64,000 nt of DNA from Tribonema minus (GCA_017506865.1 JAFCMP010000113.1:558001-622000), one strand, 5' to 3'. Shown: positions 48,001 through 59,257, counted from the first letter of the stretch. Numbers and translations: made by a program. The notes: generated from the sequence alone by a model not told the origin.

Positions 48001-51000
48001 CGGCGCGTGGCGTTGTGCGGTCACGTGAGCCCTGCAGTAGCTGAACGTACACATGCACGCACGCGCAACACCCACGCAGTCGCGCGTTGCTGATGCTCCC
48101 CCTTGCGACCGCCGCTGCAATGCGTCGCAGGCTGCGGGCGTACCTGCCGTAATCGGCAACGTCCTGGCGTGCTGCGGGCGCGCAACAACGCCTTGTGACA
48201 CTTCACAGCAACCCCCCACCCCATTTCTCATTGGCAACTCCAACTCGCTTGTTCCTACACAATTCCTCTTTCAAGCAAGTACATTCTCACCGATGCCCCT
48301 TCTCCGACCCCAAAACCCTAGACCCCTAACCCTGTCCCTAACCCTAAAACGAACCCTAACCCTAACCCTACCCCTCGCAGGACGCGGGCGTGCCGCTGAC
48401 GCTCAACGAGCTGGACGGCGTCTTTGCGTGCTTTGACCGCGACCGCAGCGGCGCCATCTCCCTGGAGGAGTTTGCACGGGGTCTGCGGCCGCCGCTCAGC
48501 GTGCGCCGCCGCGACCTCATCCACGCGGCGTTTGCGACGCTCGACGCGGACGGCGACGGCGCCGTGACAGCAGGTGCGCGCTCGAGTTCGACGATGAGCG
48601 CCACGATCACGTGAGCAGATCAGAGTTAGGGGCGGGGTTAGGGGTAGGGTTAGGTCTGCAGCCGCCGCTCAGCGCGCGCCGCCGCGACCTCATCCGCGCT
48701 GCGTTCGCGGCGCTCGACGCCGACGGCGACGGTAATGTAACAGCAGGTGAGCTTGCGTCGCGCATCGACCTGCAATGGCTGCCGCAATGGCATGGGCACA
48801 TCGGGGCTTGGGGTCAAGCCCTCGGCCCTGCCCCTGCCGCTGACCCTGCCGCTGACCCAATCTGCTGATATACCTCGAAGTACTTGATGTATGAGCGCGC
48901 CGTTGCGACTCATACGCGTGGCATTTGCAGCACTCGACGCGAACGACGACGGCGCCGTGACAGCAGGTGCGCGCGCCTCTGGGTCCGAGCTTGCGTCGAA
49001 ATGAGTGCCGTGACCGCGTGAGCACATCGGGGTTCGGGTCAGGGTTAGGGGTAGGGCTGAGGTTATGGTTAGGGTTAGGCTGAGGGCAAACCCTCGACCC
49101 TGCCACTGACCCTGTCCCCAATCTCAACCACTGATGTATGGTTGCGCGTTGTTTCGCGGCGCTAGACGCGGACAGCGGCGCACCGTCACAGCACGTCAGG
49201 CCCGTGCGTTACATACACTACCACTTTCAGATCAGCGCTTTCTGGATACAGTCTCACGACGGGTTCAACATGGCAGGCCGGGCCTGAGCGCCGTGCACAC
49301 CCCGCTCTGAAGTGCATATCTGCACCACAGCGCGCACCGTGTGCATCATGCAGAGTGCATGCTCCGGTCTCACTTCTGCGCGTGATCCCATCGCGCCGCT
49401 GTGTGGGCGGCATACCATCAGTAGGTATGCGCGTTTGCAACTTGCGTATCAACAGCTGCACACGACACCGCAGCTGTGCGCGTGAGGAGCGCGCTGCAGG
49501 CCCGTCCATCGCGCGCAAGGCGCCGCCGCCACGATGCGCCACGATGCGCTCACGCCCTCACGCAAAACCCCAGTCCTCAATGGTATGCGCAGGGGGCCCC
49601 GCGCGTGTGCCTGCGGCACGCGCTTCAACCCTAACGCTAACCCTACAGTCATGACCTCCGGCCCCAACCCTTCAAGCTCCGCGCAGGAAAGCTCTCGCAC
49701 ACGCATGACACGTGCATCACCCCATGTACTTGGCATCCTAACCTCCAGACCAAACCTCAAGTCTCAACCGCCCCCCCCCCCCCCCCCCCTTATTCTTCAC
49801 CGCCGACGCAGGCGATCTCGCGCGCGCGTACGACGCGTCGTGGCACCCGCTTGTGCGCAGCGGCGCCATGACCGCGCAGGACGCGCTGCGCGAGTTCCTG
49901 GCGCAGTGGGACGGCGACAAGGACGGGAGCGTCACCGAGCACGAGTTCCAGGCGTACTACGAGGTGCAACTTGAAGTCGAAGTTGCTGCCCGCAGAATCT
50001 CGCTGCGCAGGGAGGGGGGTTATGGGGAGGATGGTTGCTGAGCGCAACTGCTCGCAGTCCACGAGGCGACTTGGTCCGGGAATAGCCAGGCTTGAACTTG
50101 CACGCAGCGCACGCCAAGGGGGTAGGTAGCCTCGCTTGCACACCTGATGTATGCACTTGCAGCAGACAGAAGCGCCGCATCCGTCAACCAATACTTCGAA
50201 GTATGCGCTCACTGTCTCCCCAACTTCAACTCCTTCCATTCTCTCAACTTCACGCCGCCGATTGCTGCTGCAGACGCTCTCGGCGCTCATAGACGGCGAC
50301 GACTACTTCGAGCTCATGATGCGCAACGCGTGGCGCCTGTCCGGCGGCGGCGCCGGCTGGTGCGGGAACACCGCTAATAAGCGCGTTCTGGTACGTGGCC
50401 GCGACGGCGCGGAGCGCGTGGAGGAGATCAAGGGGATTGCAGGGCAGCACGCACGCGACGCGGTGGACGTGCGCGCGCGGCTGTGGCGGCAGGGCGCCGC
50501 GCTGAGCGATGATGCAGTTGAACTTGGCGGTTACGTAGATGCCCGGACGCAGCAGCGGCAGCAGCGGCACGGCCGCGTTGCTCAGCAACCAGACGGAGTG
50601 GGCGACGGGCGGCGGGACCAGTGGGGCGATGCCAGAGGCGGCGCGCAGCAGCGGCAGCAGCGCGGCGGCGGCAGCGCAGCGGCGGCGGCGGCAGCGGCGG
50701 CAACGCCGCCACACGGCAGACCGGCGAGCTCCGTGCACCGCCGCTACCAGCACTCGGCAGCGCCGTCCCACAACATCGACCACAACGGTGATGACAGCAG
50801 GGGTCGCAGCTGGGCGGCAAGCGGCGGCAGACGCCTGACGCGTAGCGCCGCTGCGGCGAAGCTGCAGGCGCAGTTTCGGGGGCACAAGGGGCGGCTTGAT
50901 GCCGAGGAGAGGCGGCGGAAGGCGGCGGCGCGCGCGGCAGCGGCGGCGGACGCGGCGGCGGAGGACGCGCAGCGCGCGCAGCGGCACATCTCGCGCCCCA

Positions 51001-51026
51001 AGATGCGCGGCACGTACGGCTTTTGA
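43988..51026 (+). CDS. CCDC81-type HU domains fused to two calcyphosin-like EF-hand modules and an IQ motif
   Basis: Seven exons, 43988-45222, 45522-45798, 46101-46895, 47500-47862, 48381-48573, 49812-49963 and 50274-51026, encode about 1255 aa with consistent phases. Residues ~10-90 (TLETVAKVWRELGRCVADSL, GVRIEGLGTFTL) and ~97-170 (KLNIARVALAAGLERQLTD, KAVSLNFHPVAELQ) are tandem HU-like domains as in eukaryotic CCDC81. Exons 1-3 then give a calcyphosin-like set of EF hands (DNDGDGRLDRTE, DANGDGFVSFDE) ending SVSASIDDDDYFELMMRNAW. Exons 4-7 repeat the whole module (DNDGDKRLTKEE, DRDRSGAISLEE, DADGDGAVTAG, DGDKDGSVTEHE, IDGDDYFELMMRNAW). The C-terminus has an IQ-like AAAKLQAQFRGHKGR. A Ca2+/calmodulin-responsive axonemal or basal-body role is inferred. 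In the first module the last loop (DTRDGDGRVSAAE) has one extra residue. Confidence 0.8.
47310..47409 (+). repeat. Intronic copies of the exon 4 acceptor and head
   Basis: Upstream of exon 4 (47500) of the HU/EF-hand gene its acceptor and head occur twice more: a short copy at 47310-47338 after GACGGCGCAG, and one at 47341-47409 with about 69 nt highly similar to the exon, ending in TAA. The preceding intron text (CCAATCCCTGACCGTAACC) is also repeated at 47250 and 47440. Confidence 0.75.
48622..49196 (+). repeat. Array of decayed EF-hand exon tails alternating with telomeric hexamers
   Basis: The tail of exon 5 (48485-48573: CTCGACGCGGACGGCGACGG...ACAGCAG/GTG) is repeated at 48662-48746, 48903-48966 and, most decayed, 49150-49196. 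TTAGGG-rich blocks lie between copies at 48622-48655 and 49029-49083, and CCCTAA blocks lie just before the exon 5 acceptor (48300-48376). The first copy is flanked by AG and GT but is 85 nt long, so its use would shift the frame. Confidence 0.8.
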
Positions 51027-52700
51027 CCGCGTCAATAATATGTACAAATGTTCGGAATGTGAAAGCGAGCTGCGCGTCATGGTTGCGCTGTGATGGGCGC
51101 GCGATGATGACCTGGGGAGCTGCATGTCTTGGCGCGTTGCACCGCTGCTGTGAACAGACGTGATGAGACATTTTCGTAATGTGACGTCGGTGGGCACCCA
51201 AGAATGCAATGTTGGTGCCACCTCATGTCCATCTCATGCGCATCCCCATGGTCTGTCACCAGCAGAGGACGGCACTTGCCTGTTGTTCGTGTTTCACAGT
51301 GCATCGATAAACCGGTCCACTCATTTGAACACTGTACTTTGAGGTATGCATGTATGCCACGGCAATGTCAGAGTGCAGTCATCATTCACTGTGAACGCAC
51401 AGACATTGACCAGCAGCGCACCCAACTCAGCTGAGCACTTGACCAAAGCATGCCACCCCCCATACCATTGTGTGACAAGGGTGCACACCGAAGAGCAGCA
51501 AGCAGTATCAGAGATGGCAGAGGACTGATATTTGATGCTCGTGTCCAGCCGCGCAGCCATCTGTGCGCGAATTTGTGTTGTGTAGGTAGCAGCAAAATTG
51601 TGCGTCAGAATGGCCGCCGGCGGCGACGCAAAACACGTTCGCCGCTAGCGCTAGCACCGCCTCAAGCGCTCTGTGCTGCCATCCATCGAGACGCAGTTCC
51701 CCCCGCTGCCGCGGGCGTGTCGGAGGCTGCACTGTGTGCAGCGCCGCCCTACGCGACCACTACGCTATGTACAGCATTGCAAAAAACACGTGCCGCAGCT
51801 GCGTCCTTTTGACCTGAAAGACTCGTGCTGACGTGTACTCGACAAGTGAGTCCCGCTACGCCAGCCGACATGGACACCGAGAGTATTGCCCGGGCATCCC
51901 AAGGCTGTCGACGCAGCCCGCGCATTCAAGCTAAATGGTACGCTGACACAAGAGACTGACGAGCCATCGCTGCCTGCACTGGCGCCAGCGGACCATACAT
52001 GCCTACCCGCCCAGCGCTGCAGCAGCGCTCAACATCAACGCGTACGGAGTCGCAGTTGCTACCGCCACTACTGGCACTGCCGCCATGGCAGGCAGGCAGG
52101 CAGCTATGCAGCCAGGGCGTGTGTACACATGCGATGCGGTGCTGGCGCGCCCTGCTGTGAGGGTCAGGGAGGCGGCAGGGCGCCGGCGGCAGCAGGGACA
52201 GCGGCGGGGGCCAGCCTGAGCGCTGTCGCTATGGTATCGATCGCGAGGGGCAGCGGCGCAGCGCGCGTTTCCATGCGCTTCCTTGTGATGCGACGCGCCT
52301 CTGTGCGCCTCGACTCCTGAGCGCGCAAGCGCCTGGTCCACTGGACTGACTGGCTGAGCACTGTGGCATCTTGCAGTGGCGCTTGCACGCGCAGTCGCAC
52401 CGCTCGGTTACGCATGGCGCAAAAGAGCCGCCGCTGCCGCCTATGCCTGCCGCATCCTTGCGACCACAGCTCAGCATGAGGTCCTGGGGCGCGAGCGACA
52501 CAAGGGCGTCAGCCGCCCTGTGAAGGTGAATGCTGCTGCGACGGCAGCACCACATGCACCGCCGCCGCTGCTCTCACTGCCACCGCCGCCGCCACCGCCG
52601 CTGTCAGTGACGCTGCCGCTGCCGCCGCCGCTGTCGCTGCCGCCACTGCCGCCGCCGCTGCCGCCACTGCTGTCGCTGCCGCCGCCGCTGCCGCCGCTGC

Positions 52701-52731
<31 letters not shown>

Positions 52732-52785
52732 GCCGCCGCTGCCGCCGCCGCCATTGCCGCCGCTGCTGCCACAACTGCTGCTGCC
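51027..52785. other. Intergenic between convergent genes; long GCC/GCT tract
   Basis: No gene supported. 52555-52790 is a nearly pure CCG/CTG trinucleotide tract just downstream of the minus-strand carrier stop codon, probably in its 3' UTR. The plus-strand open frame across it is Pro/Leu low-complexity and is treated as spurious. The 3' ends of two convergent genes must lie here. Confidence 0.5.
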
Positions 52786-55700
52786 TCACGACGGCAGCGT
52801 GGCATTTGGCGGCGGCGCGACGGCCTCCTTCTGCAGCCGCATCACCTCCTCGTACACGACGAACGTGACGGCGGATGCGGGCGCGGCGCGCAGCGCGTAC
52901 GCCACGCACCCCCTGAAGAACCCCCGCACCCCCTCGCGCCGCCAGATGAGCGTCGCGCACTGGACGGTGCCTGTGTACATAGGAGGCTGCGCCGCTGCCG
53001 TTGCGCCAGGGACGTTTCCCGGGAGCGGCGCTGCGCCGGTCCTGGCGCGGTCCTGCAGTCGCGTCTTGATGACCTGGTAGGGGTAGGTAACCTGCGTGCA
53101 GCGGCGGAGGCGCCGTGTGAGTGGGCCGCTGGTTTGAAGTCGCTGATAAAGCGCTGGTTTGAAGTCGCTGATGAACCGCTAGCTTGAAGTCGCGCTGGTT
53201 TGAAGTCGCTGATAAACCGGTGATTCGAAGTTGCTGATAAGTTCAAGTTGAAGTTGTGAGGCGCGGGGGCAGGGTGAGTCACCTGCGCGCAGCAGCGGAC
53301 GCGCCGCTGCATCAGCGGCCGCTGCCGAGATGCACGCAGATAGAGGGTTTCTGATATGTCAGAACGTCTGCTGTCAAGGAGATTGAGCGACTGAAGATGT
53401 GGTCCCGAACGTGTATGTCTCTTGATGCGTCAACTCTCTAGCAGCAGCTCGACCCCGATGGCGTAGTGCACATGAGCTGCGAGCATTCACAACGCCGGTC
53501 ACTGTACGGGGTCCCTTGTGAGTATTCTGACGCATCAGGTAGGCATATGACACCGAGCACAGTCAAAACTTGAAGTCGAGTGATTTCCGGTCAGCGCTAG
53601 GGCGAGGAGTATGAAACCGCGGCACAGTGCTCACAAGGCTGCCAAAGGCCTTGCTGCTGGCGCCCATGAGTAAGCTCTCATGGCGGTCATTATGCGACGT
53701 CCTGCAGCTGCCATTCGAACAAGTGTTGGGTCAAGGCTGAAGTGAGCGCTCTCACCAGGCTGGCAAAGACCTTGCTGCTGGCGCCCATTAGCAGGCTCTC
53801 GTGGGGTTAATTATGTGAGATCGTGCAGCTGCCGTTCGAATAAGTGTCAAGAGCATGTTGGGGGTTCTCACCAGGCTGGCAAAGACCTTGCTGCTGGCGC
53901 CCATGAGCAGGCTCTCGTGGGGGTCGTTCTGCGCGAGGTTGCGCGGCACGCGCGCCTTGAGCCACTCGTACGCCGCAAACTGCAGCGCGCCCTGGCCGCT
54001 CAGCAGCAGCGCGGGGACGACGCCCTTGTACAGCGCGAGGGCGCCCTCCTCGCGCACGATCGTCGCGACGGCGTCGCTCAGGCCCGTGTAGGGGCGCCTG
54101 CCGGCGGCAGCGGTTGAGCGCTGCTGCTGCTGCTGCTGCAGCTGCATGCGCGTCTTGACGAGCCAGATGGGGTTGGTGAGGAGGACGAGCGCGTTGCCGG
54201 CGGCCATGCCTGGCGCGGCGGCGGCGAGCGACGTCAGTGCGACTGTGAAGGGCGGCGCTGACTGCAGATGGTGGTGATGCTGAGGCTGGAGTGCTGCGGC
54301 CTGCTGCGCGCTGTGCGCTGTGTGAACAGCGCTGGCGCAGCCGGCACTGAGGCATTTGAGGCGGCGCAGGTGTAGGCCGCATGGCGCGCCGCTGACTGCA
54401 GATGATGGTGATGCTCAGTATGAACAAAAAAGCCTCTGCGCGCTGTGCGCTGTGTGTACGGTGCTAGCGTGAACAGCGCTAGCGCCGGCGCGGCTGAGGC
54501 GTTTGAAGCCGCGGTGGCGTAGGCCGCGAGGCGCGCTGCTGGCGGCAGATGGAGGTGATGCTCAGGCTGGGGAGCTGCAGCCTCTGCGCGCTGTGCGTTG
54601 TGTGAACGGTGCCAGCGTGAACAGCGCTAGCGCGGGCGCGGCTGACGCGTTTGAGGCGGTGGTGGTGTGGGCCTGGCCCTAACCCTTACGACTGGCATGG
54701 CACTGTGTGAACAGCGCTCACGCAGTTGCTGCCGAGGCGCGTGAGGCGGCGGTGGTGTGGGCTTCGCCATGATCCTCAAAGTCAGCCTTTGAGTGAGACA
54801 GGTGCAGCAGCCAGTGATTGGCAGCTTCGCCCAAGACGTGAGCTTACCACACTTGCAGGCTTTCAGGACTGAACAGTTACTGGTGATGTGTGCTGCGTGT
54901 GGCATAAGCATGTCAGTCAGTGCTGGTGCTATCATAAGCGATGACGCTCATTTCACTACATGTAGCACGCAGCTATAATAACCACAAACAAACTCACCTG
55001 CAGTAAGGTGATGTACTGGGCCGAGCTTCTCAGTGTCCGAGAATCTCCGCATTGAAGTTTTTGCCCACTCGTACTGCGGCGCAAAAGACAGATGGGACAC
55101 AGGGGAGAGGGCAATTGCTCACACACTGCTGGCGCGCTGCAAGTCATGCGCCACATGAGTTGCAAGTTACGACACAAACCTGGTGCACAAAAGCGACGCA
55201 CCAGCATTTACAACTCATATACGTGCATGCATGTGTGTGGAGGAAAATATCGCGCGCGCCAACTTTAACACGGACACAGACGTTGGGAAAATTCTACACT
55301 TCTAGCTCAAGCTACACCAATGTGCACGCTGAGTGAATGGATAAGTGATGCTGCATCAGCAGCGCAGTGACGCTTGAAGTCCACTTACAAGGTCCATGCG
55401 CTTTGGTTGCGAGGTAAATAGTGGCTCTATTAGTGAGGTGTGCATAATCGACAGGAGCACCATGCGAACCAGCAAGAACTGACAAGCGTGAACGCAACAG
55501 TCTGAGTTGCTGTTAAGGTGACCGTGCGTCAACGCGCTGTTGTGCGAGCGCCTTGAGATTGCAAAGTGGGCTGACAAGTGCTGATCGCAAACGCTGCGAT
55601 GTTCTTGTTGCTTGCCCAGGTCACTTAACCCTAACCCTAACCCTAAGTAGCCGCGTGACGCGCCTTACGTGTACCCAACAGCGACGTGCGGAGAAGGTTC

Positions 55701-56202
55701 CAATCGAGCAACTGTGTTCCTGCGCAGCTCTACCTTTGCACACCGACACACTTTCTTGGCCAATGAGGCACATCAACTCACATAGCGGCTTGGCGACTTG
55801 GCAGCAATCGTTGCATCGCATTTGCTCCAACCTGGACGATTGGGCGTGAGTGCGCCAAGTTTCATCAAAGCCTTTCATGGAAAATAGCATCCCTTGTGTT
55901 CTTGTGTAGCACCGGAGTGACAGCCAGCCTTGACTCACCAGGTAAAAGTAGCCTCCCCACGATACTCCGCTGCCCAGCACCGCAGGTCCCAATCCAGAAT
56001 AGAGCCCGCTCCATCCATTCTGCTTGACAATAGTGGTGAAGGCTGCCCCCAGCGACCTGTACGGCGATTTACCCTTGTCGTATGCCTGATAATGCGTCTT
56101 TATCAGGTCCAGTGGGTAAAGCGCTGTGGTGGACGTCACGCCCGCCACAGTTCCCGCAATGAGGTGGTGCACGTTTGTGAGCTGAGGCGCAGCTGCAGCC
56201 AC
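52786..56202 (-). CDS. Mitochondrial carrier family (SLC25), folate/FAD/pyridine-nucleotide branch
   Basis: Three minus-strand exons, 56202-55939, 54261-53872 and 53091-52786, join in phase 0 to 319 codons, near the full ~300-residue carrier length. Each holds one of the three repeats with its signature: ALYPLDLIKTHYQ, LTNPIWLVKTRMQ and VTYPYQVIKTRLQ. The W in repeat 2 and the PYQ form in repeat 3 are typical of the SLC25A32 folate/FAD carriers and NAD/pyrimidine-nucleotide carriers, and the text around them matches that branch (GALQFAAYEWLK, SVTFVVYE-like end AVTFVVYEEVMRL). It would exchange a cofactor across the inner mitochondrial or plastid membrane; the substrate is inferred only. No in-frame ATG precedes the first repeat, so a short 5' exon upstream of 56202 is expected but not found. 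Confidence 0.82.
53629..53866 (-). repeat. Two intronic copies of carrier exon 2 tail
   Basis: The exon 2 end and donor (53867-53925) recur at about 53749-53805 and 53629-53685, spaced about 117 bp, each with donor-like GTGAG and the same following intron text (CTGCAGCTGCCATTCGAA). Divergence increases with distance from the exon. Confidence 0.8.
54250..54770 (-). repeat. Tandem ~150-bp repeats at the carrier exon 2 acceptor
   Basis: The acceptor region of carrier exon 2 (GACTGCAGATGGTGGTGATG on the plus strand, 54260-54280) recurs at 54392 and, degraded, at 54540. Between copies a shared block (CTGTGCGCTGTGTGAACAGC) occurs near 54313, 54445, 54591 and 54704. The array therefore includes the splice acceptor of a real exon. 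Confidence 0.7.
55625..55646 (-). repeat. Short interstitial telomeric repeat in carrier intron
   Basis: Three and a half CCCTAA units inside the first detected intron of the carrier gene. Confidence 0.85.
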
Positions 56203-56796
56203 CTGTGGCGACAGGGCAAAGAAGTGGTGCAACAGACCATGATGCTCTGCATATTGAGATGATACTAAGACCTTGACACAGATTAATCACATCGTGACGA
56301 TGACATGCTGACACAAGCAGTGTTGACGCTGCGCAGCTAAAGAGGCGATGATCTGTAAGGTCATAGGGCAATCAGGTGGCTTAACAATGCTTGTATCGGC
56401 ACCCTCCAGTGGGTTTTCCTCACGGGAAACCATTGCATGGTCACTGTCACGCGCCTCTGCGTGAGGTGATTCGTACCATCTGCTGCCGCTTCAGTTGATG
56501 CGTTGCAGTGCGTTGAACGGGTGGCTGGAGTTGATTATGTGGCTGCTCCAAGGCAGTCCCTGGGGCGTAGCCTGTCGTCACATGCGGCATCACAAGGGGC
56601 AACAGTGTGTGTGTGTTCACAGAACTGCACTTCAAGTAGGGAAGTTGAACTTCTATGTTTTGTCTCACAGGCAACCGTGGCAGTCATGCTGATGTTGCTG
56701 CTGATGTGCAGCCATCAGTACCTAGTGACCTCGCTTCTTTCCGTACACACTTGGGAAGGCCTGAAAGCGAGCCTATACTGTAGGTGAAAGACTTTC

Positions 56797-57064
56797 TTAG
56801 CTGGGTAAGAAGTGCTGGCTGCACAGCAAGGCGCTGCCCAGGCACCAGATACAGTGGCACAGCTGGCCATGATCGGCCTCGAGAATGAGGCACTGGGTGA
56901 TAGCCTGGTCACATCTGCAATGCTGTACACACCTACACCTCAACCGCGAAGGGCACCATGGCGTCACTGCGGAGATGCCACTTGACCGGAACTTAATTGG
57001 GCCATGCGTTAGGCCCTGCGGGCGTATGCAACGGAGATTGCAAAAGCGGTGAACGCTTGCAGCT
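56797..57064 (+). pseudogene. Unknown gene family, copy A (plus arm of inverted repeat)
   Basis: Readable as TVAQLAMIGLENEALGDSLVTSA then, after shifts, remnants of HHGVTAET...ALRAYATEIA. Aligned with the minus-strand copy at 57204-57540 it has deletions and at least two stop codons. No known domain recognised. Confidence 0.6.
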
Positions 57065-57440
57065 GCAGGGCAACGTGCGTTGTGAGCCTCCGTGACATGT
57101 GCCTCAGATGAAGGCCAGGCAGCCATGGGGCGTAAGGCGCAACAAGCCCAAAGCGCACATGGCCCATGCTGCTGCACATATGAACGCAGCTGCAAGGGCA
57201 TACCTCTTCTGCAATCTGCGTTGCGTACTCCCGCAGGGCCTTGAGGCATGGCCCAATAAAGTTGCGGTCCAGTGGCGTCTCCGCAGTGACGCCATGGTGC
57301 CCTTCGCGGTCGAAGTACACAGCATTAGCAGATGGTGACCAGGCTGTCACCCAACGCCTCATCCTCCAAAGCGATCTTTGCGAGCTGGGCCAGGCTGTAC
57401 TCGGTGCCTTGCGCACCGAGCGCCGCGCTGTGCAGACAGC
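56811..57440. repeat. Imperfect long inverted repeat
   Basis: Copies A and B of the unknown gene face each other, arms 56811-57064 and 57186-57440 with a spacer of about 120 bp. A transcript through it would fold into a long hairpin. Confidence 0.7.
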
Positions 57441-57540
57441 AATTCTTGGGCGTTGCAAGCAGCTGCCATGCTGCCAGTGATATGCCATGCTTGTTTAGGA
57501 GCGCTTTGGCCGCATTGGAGCTCGCCGTGCTGGAGGCCAT
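57204..57540 (-). pseudogene. Unknown gene family, copy B (minus arm of inverted repeat)
   Basis: It starts at an ATG (57540) and reads ALLNKHGISLAAWQLLATP, GTEYSLAQLAKIALEDEALG, SLVT; then an extra base shifts the frame into SANAVYFDREGHHGVTAET, LDRNFIGPCLKALREYATQI and AEE before a donor-like GTATGC. The same protein text is recognisable in copies A and C, so it was once a coding exon. I do not recognise the family. Confidence 0.6.
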
Positions 57541-59257
57541 TGTCTGTTGTGAACAAGCAGAAAGTGTATTGGAGAGCGTGAGTTGCTGATACACTACGAA
57601 GTACTTCAAAGTATGTTCTACAATTAGCAAACTTGAAGGACCCAATGTGCCATGCGTCAAAGTAATTCCAGGCAAAGCAGAGGACTTGAACTTCACACAT
57701 AGAGTATCTGGGTGCACACCCGGGATACCTCGTAGGCAATCAACACCTGCACCGGCTGCATCAACAATCAGCATCAAGTGATGGGATCTTGGACATGCAC
57801 GCTTTCTAAGATGGCCGTGGGCGCAGCGCACACCCTGGATATAACCTGCATCAGCCGTAATACTTGCTAACCACCATTTGCGCAGAACACTTGCAGCGTT
57901 TTGCCTTTGCGATGCAGCTGAACAGTCGATCATGGCAATCTGTCATCAATACATACAGAGCCTTGTATGAGGGACAGTGGTGATGGCACCGTAGTACACA
58001 GGCCTACGATGGTACCGTAGTACACAGGCCTAGGCAAATTTTGGCAATGCACACACAAGTCTCAGCGGGCTCGCATGCGCACCTCAAGTCAAGTATCACA
58101 AGGCGAGAGGGGCGGCGCAAGCAAACACGCGAGGCTTCAAGTTGAAGCGCGGTCACTCTTCAGGTAACAAACGTATTATTTTCTTTGTGTGCGAAGTGCT
58201 GAACTGCGACCACATGAACGTGTTTGTGCCGGGCACACACTACGTCTTCAAGAGGCACCGCGCCATTGTCACGGTGAGAGAAGAGATGTGGCTCGCGACA
58301 CAGCTTCACGACTGTGCCCGGTTTGTTCTCGGATTTGGTGCGCCACAGGTGTGGCTGCTGCAGCTTTGAAACGAGCACTGCCACCTGCACACGATGGGCA
58401 CAGACAAGCATGATAGCAGAGAATGAGTCGATGGCGGGACTGTTTGAAGCAAGTACAGAAAGAGACATGTGAAACGTGTCGCAGAATTCCAACACATGCA
58501 TTGCTGACAGCTGATTGCAACAAGCTGCAACTGAAGGTGTCAAATGCGCATGTCTGGTGGCTTTCGTTGACCATGTCAGCATACCGCTCTGTTGATCATA
58601 CATATACAAAGTACAAAAAAGTGTGTGGCCTGATGACTGCACAGTTGGTCTTCTGTTACAGCAGCACTGCGTGTGCTCAACAAGACATAACACAACAACT
58701 TCAAGCTGAGCGCCAGGCATTGTGCGACAACGCCACATGTGACTGGCAACACGCAGCTTGCACATGGCGTTTTTGACTCACCGAATGTTGAAGTGTTCAT
58801 CAGGGTATGCGGGCATGTCCAAGTTCCGTCCTGCAGCTTCCTCAAAACAGTGTTGCGCAAAGGCATGGACTTACCCGGGTCTCTGTCAGTACAGCAGCGA
58901 GCTTGCCCAAGGCTCACCACCAAGCCCCCGCACCGCGGCAAGGTCGAGACCGTAGCGGGAGAGACTACCTACACAAATATCCTGTCTGATTACTTAACGA
59001 CAACCTACAGGGCTTGAGGGTTGCATCGGACATAGGGACGGCCCGGGAAGCATGGGAGCGGCGGAAGTGCCCCCATACCCCCAGAGAAGGGCAAACACAC
59101 AAGTGCTACCCTCCTGCGATTCAGTGTTGCTTGCGCATCGCCAACCGCCGACAGCAACAGAAACCAACTTTAGGCAACCACGTAGGTGGAGCAGAGCCAT
59201 CTGCGAGAGCAGCAGGTGGGGGGGCCGCCTAGGGCACGCCACCCTGATTCCCCTACC

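Noticed and set aside
52376..53080. Plus-strand Pro/Leu-rich open frame
   Set aside because: It runs through a CCG/CTG trinucleotide tract and then antisense to carrier exon 3, which is a clear SLC25 exon.
55939..56232. Carrier protein starting at a TTG at 56232
   Set aside because: Not an ATG. A good acceptor (CCACAG) at 56203 suggests an unseen upstream exon instead.
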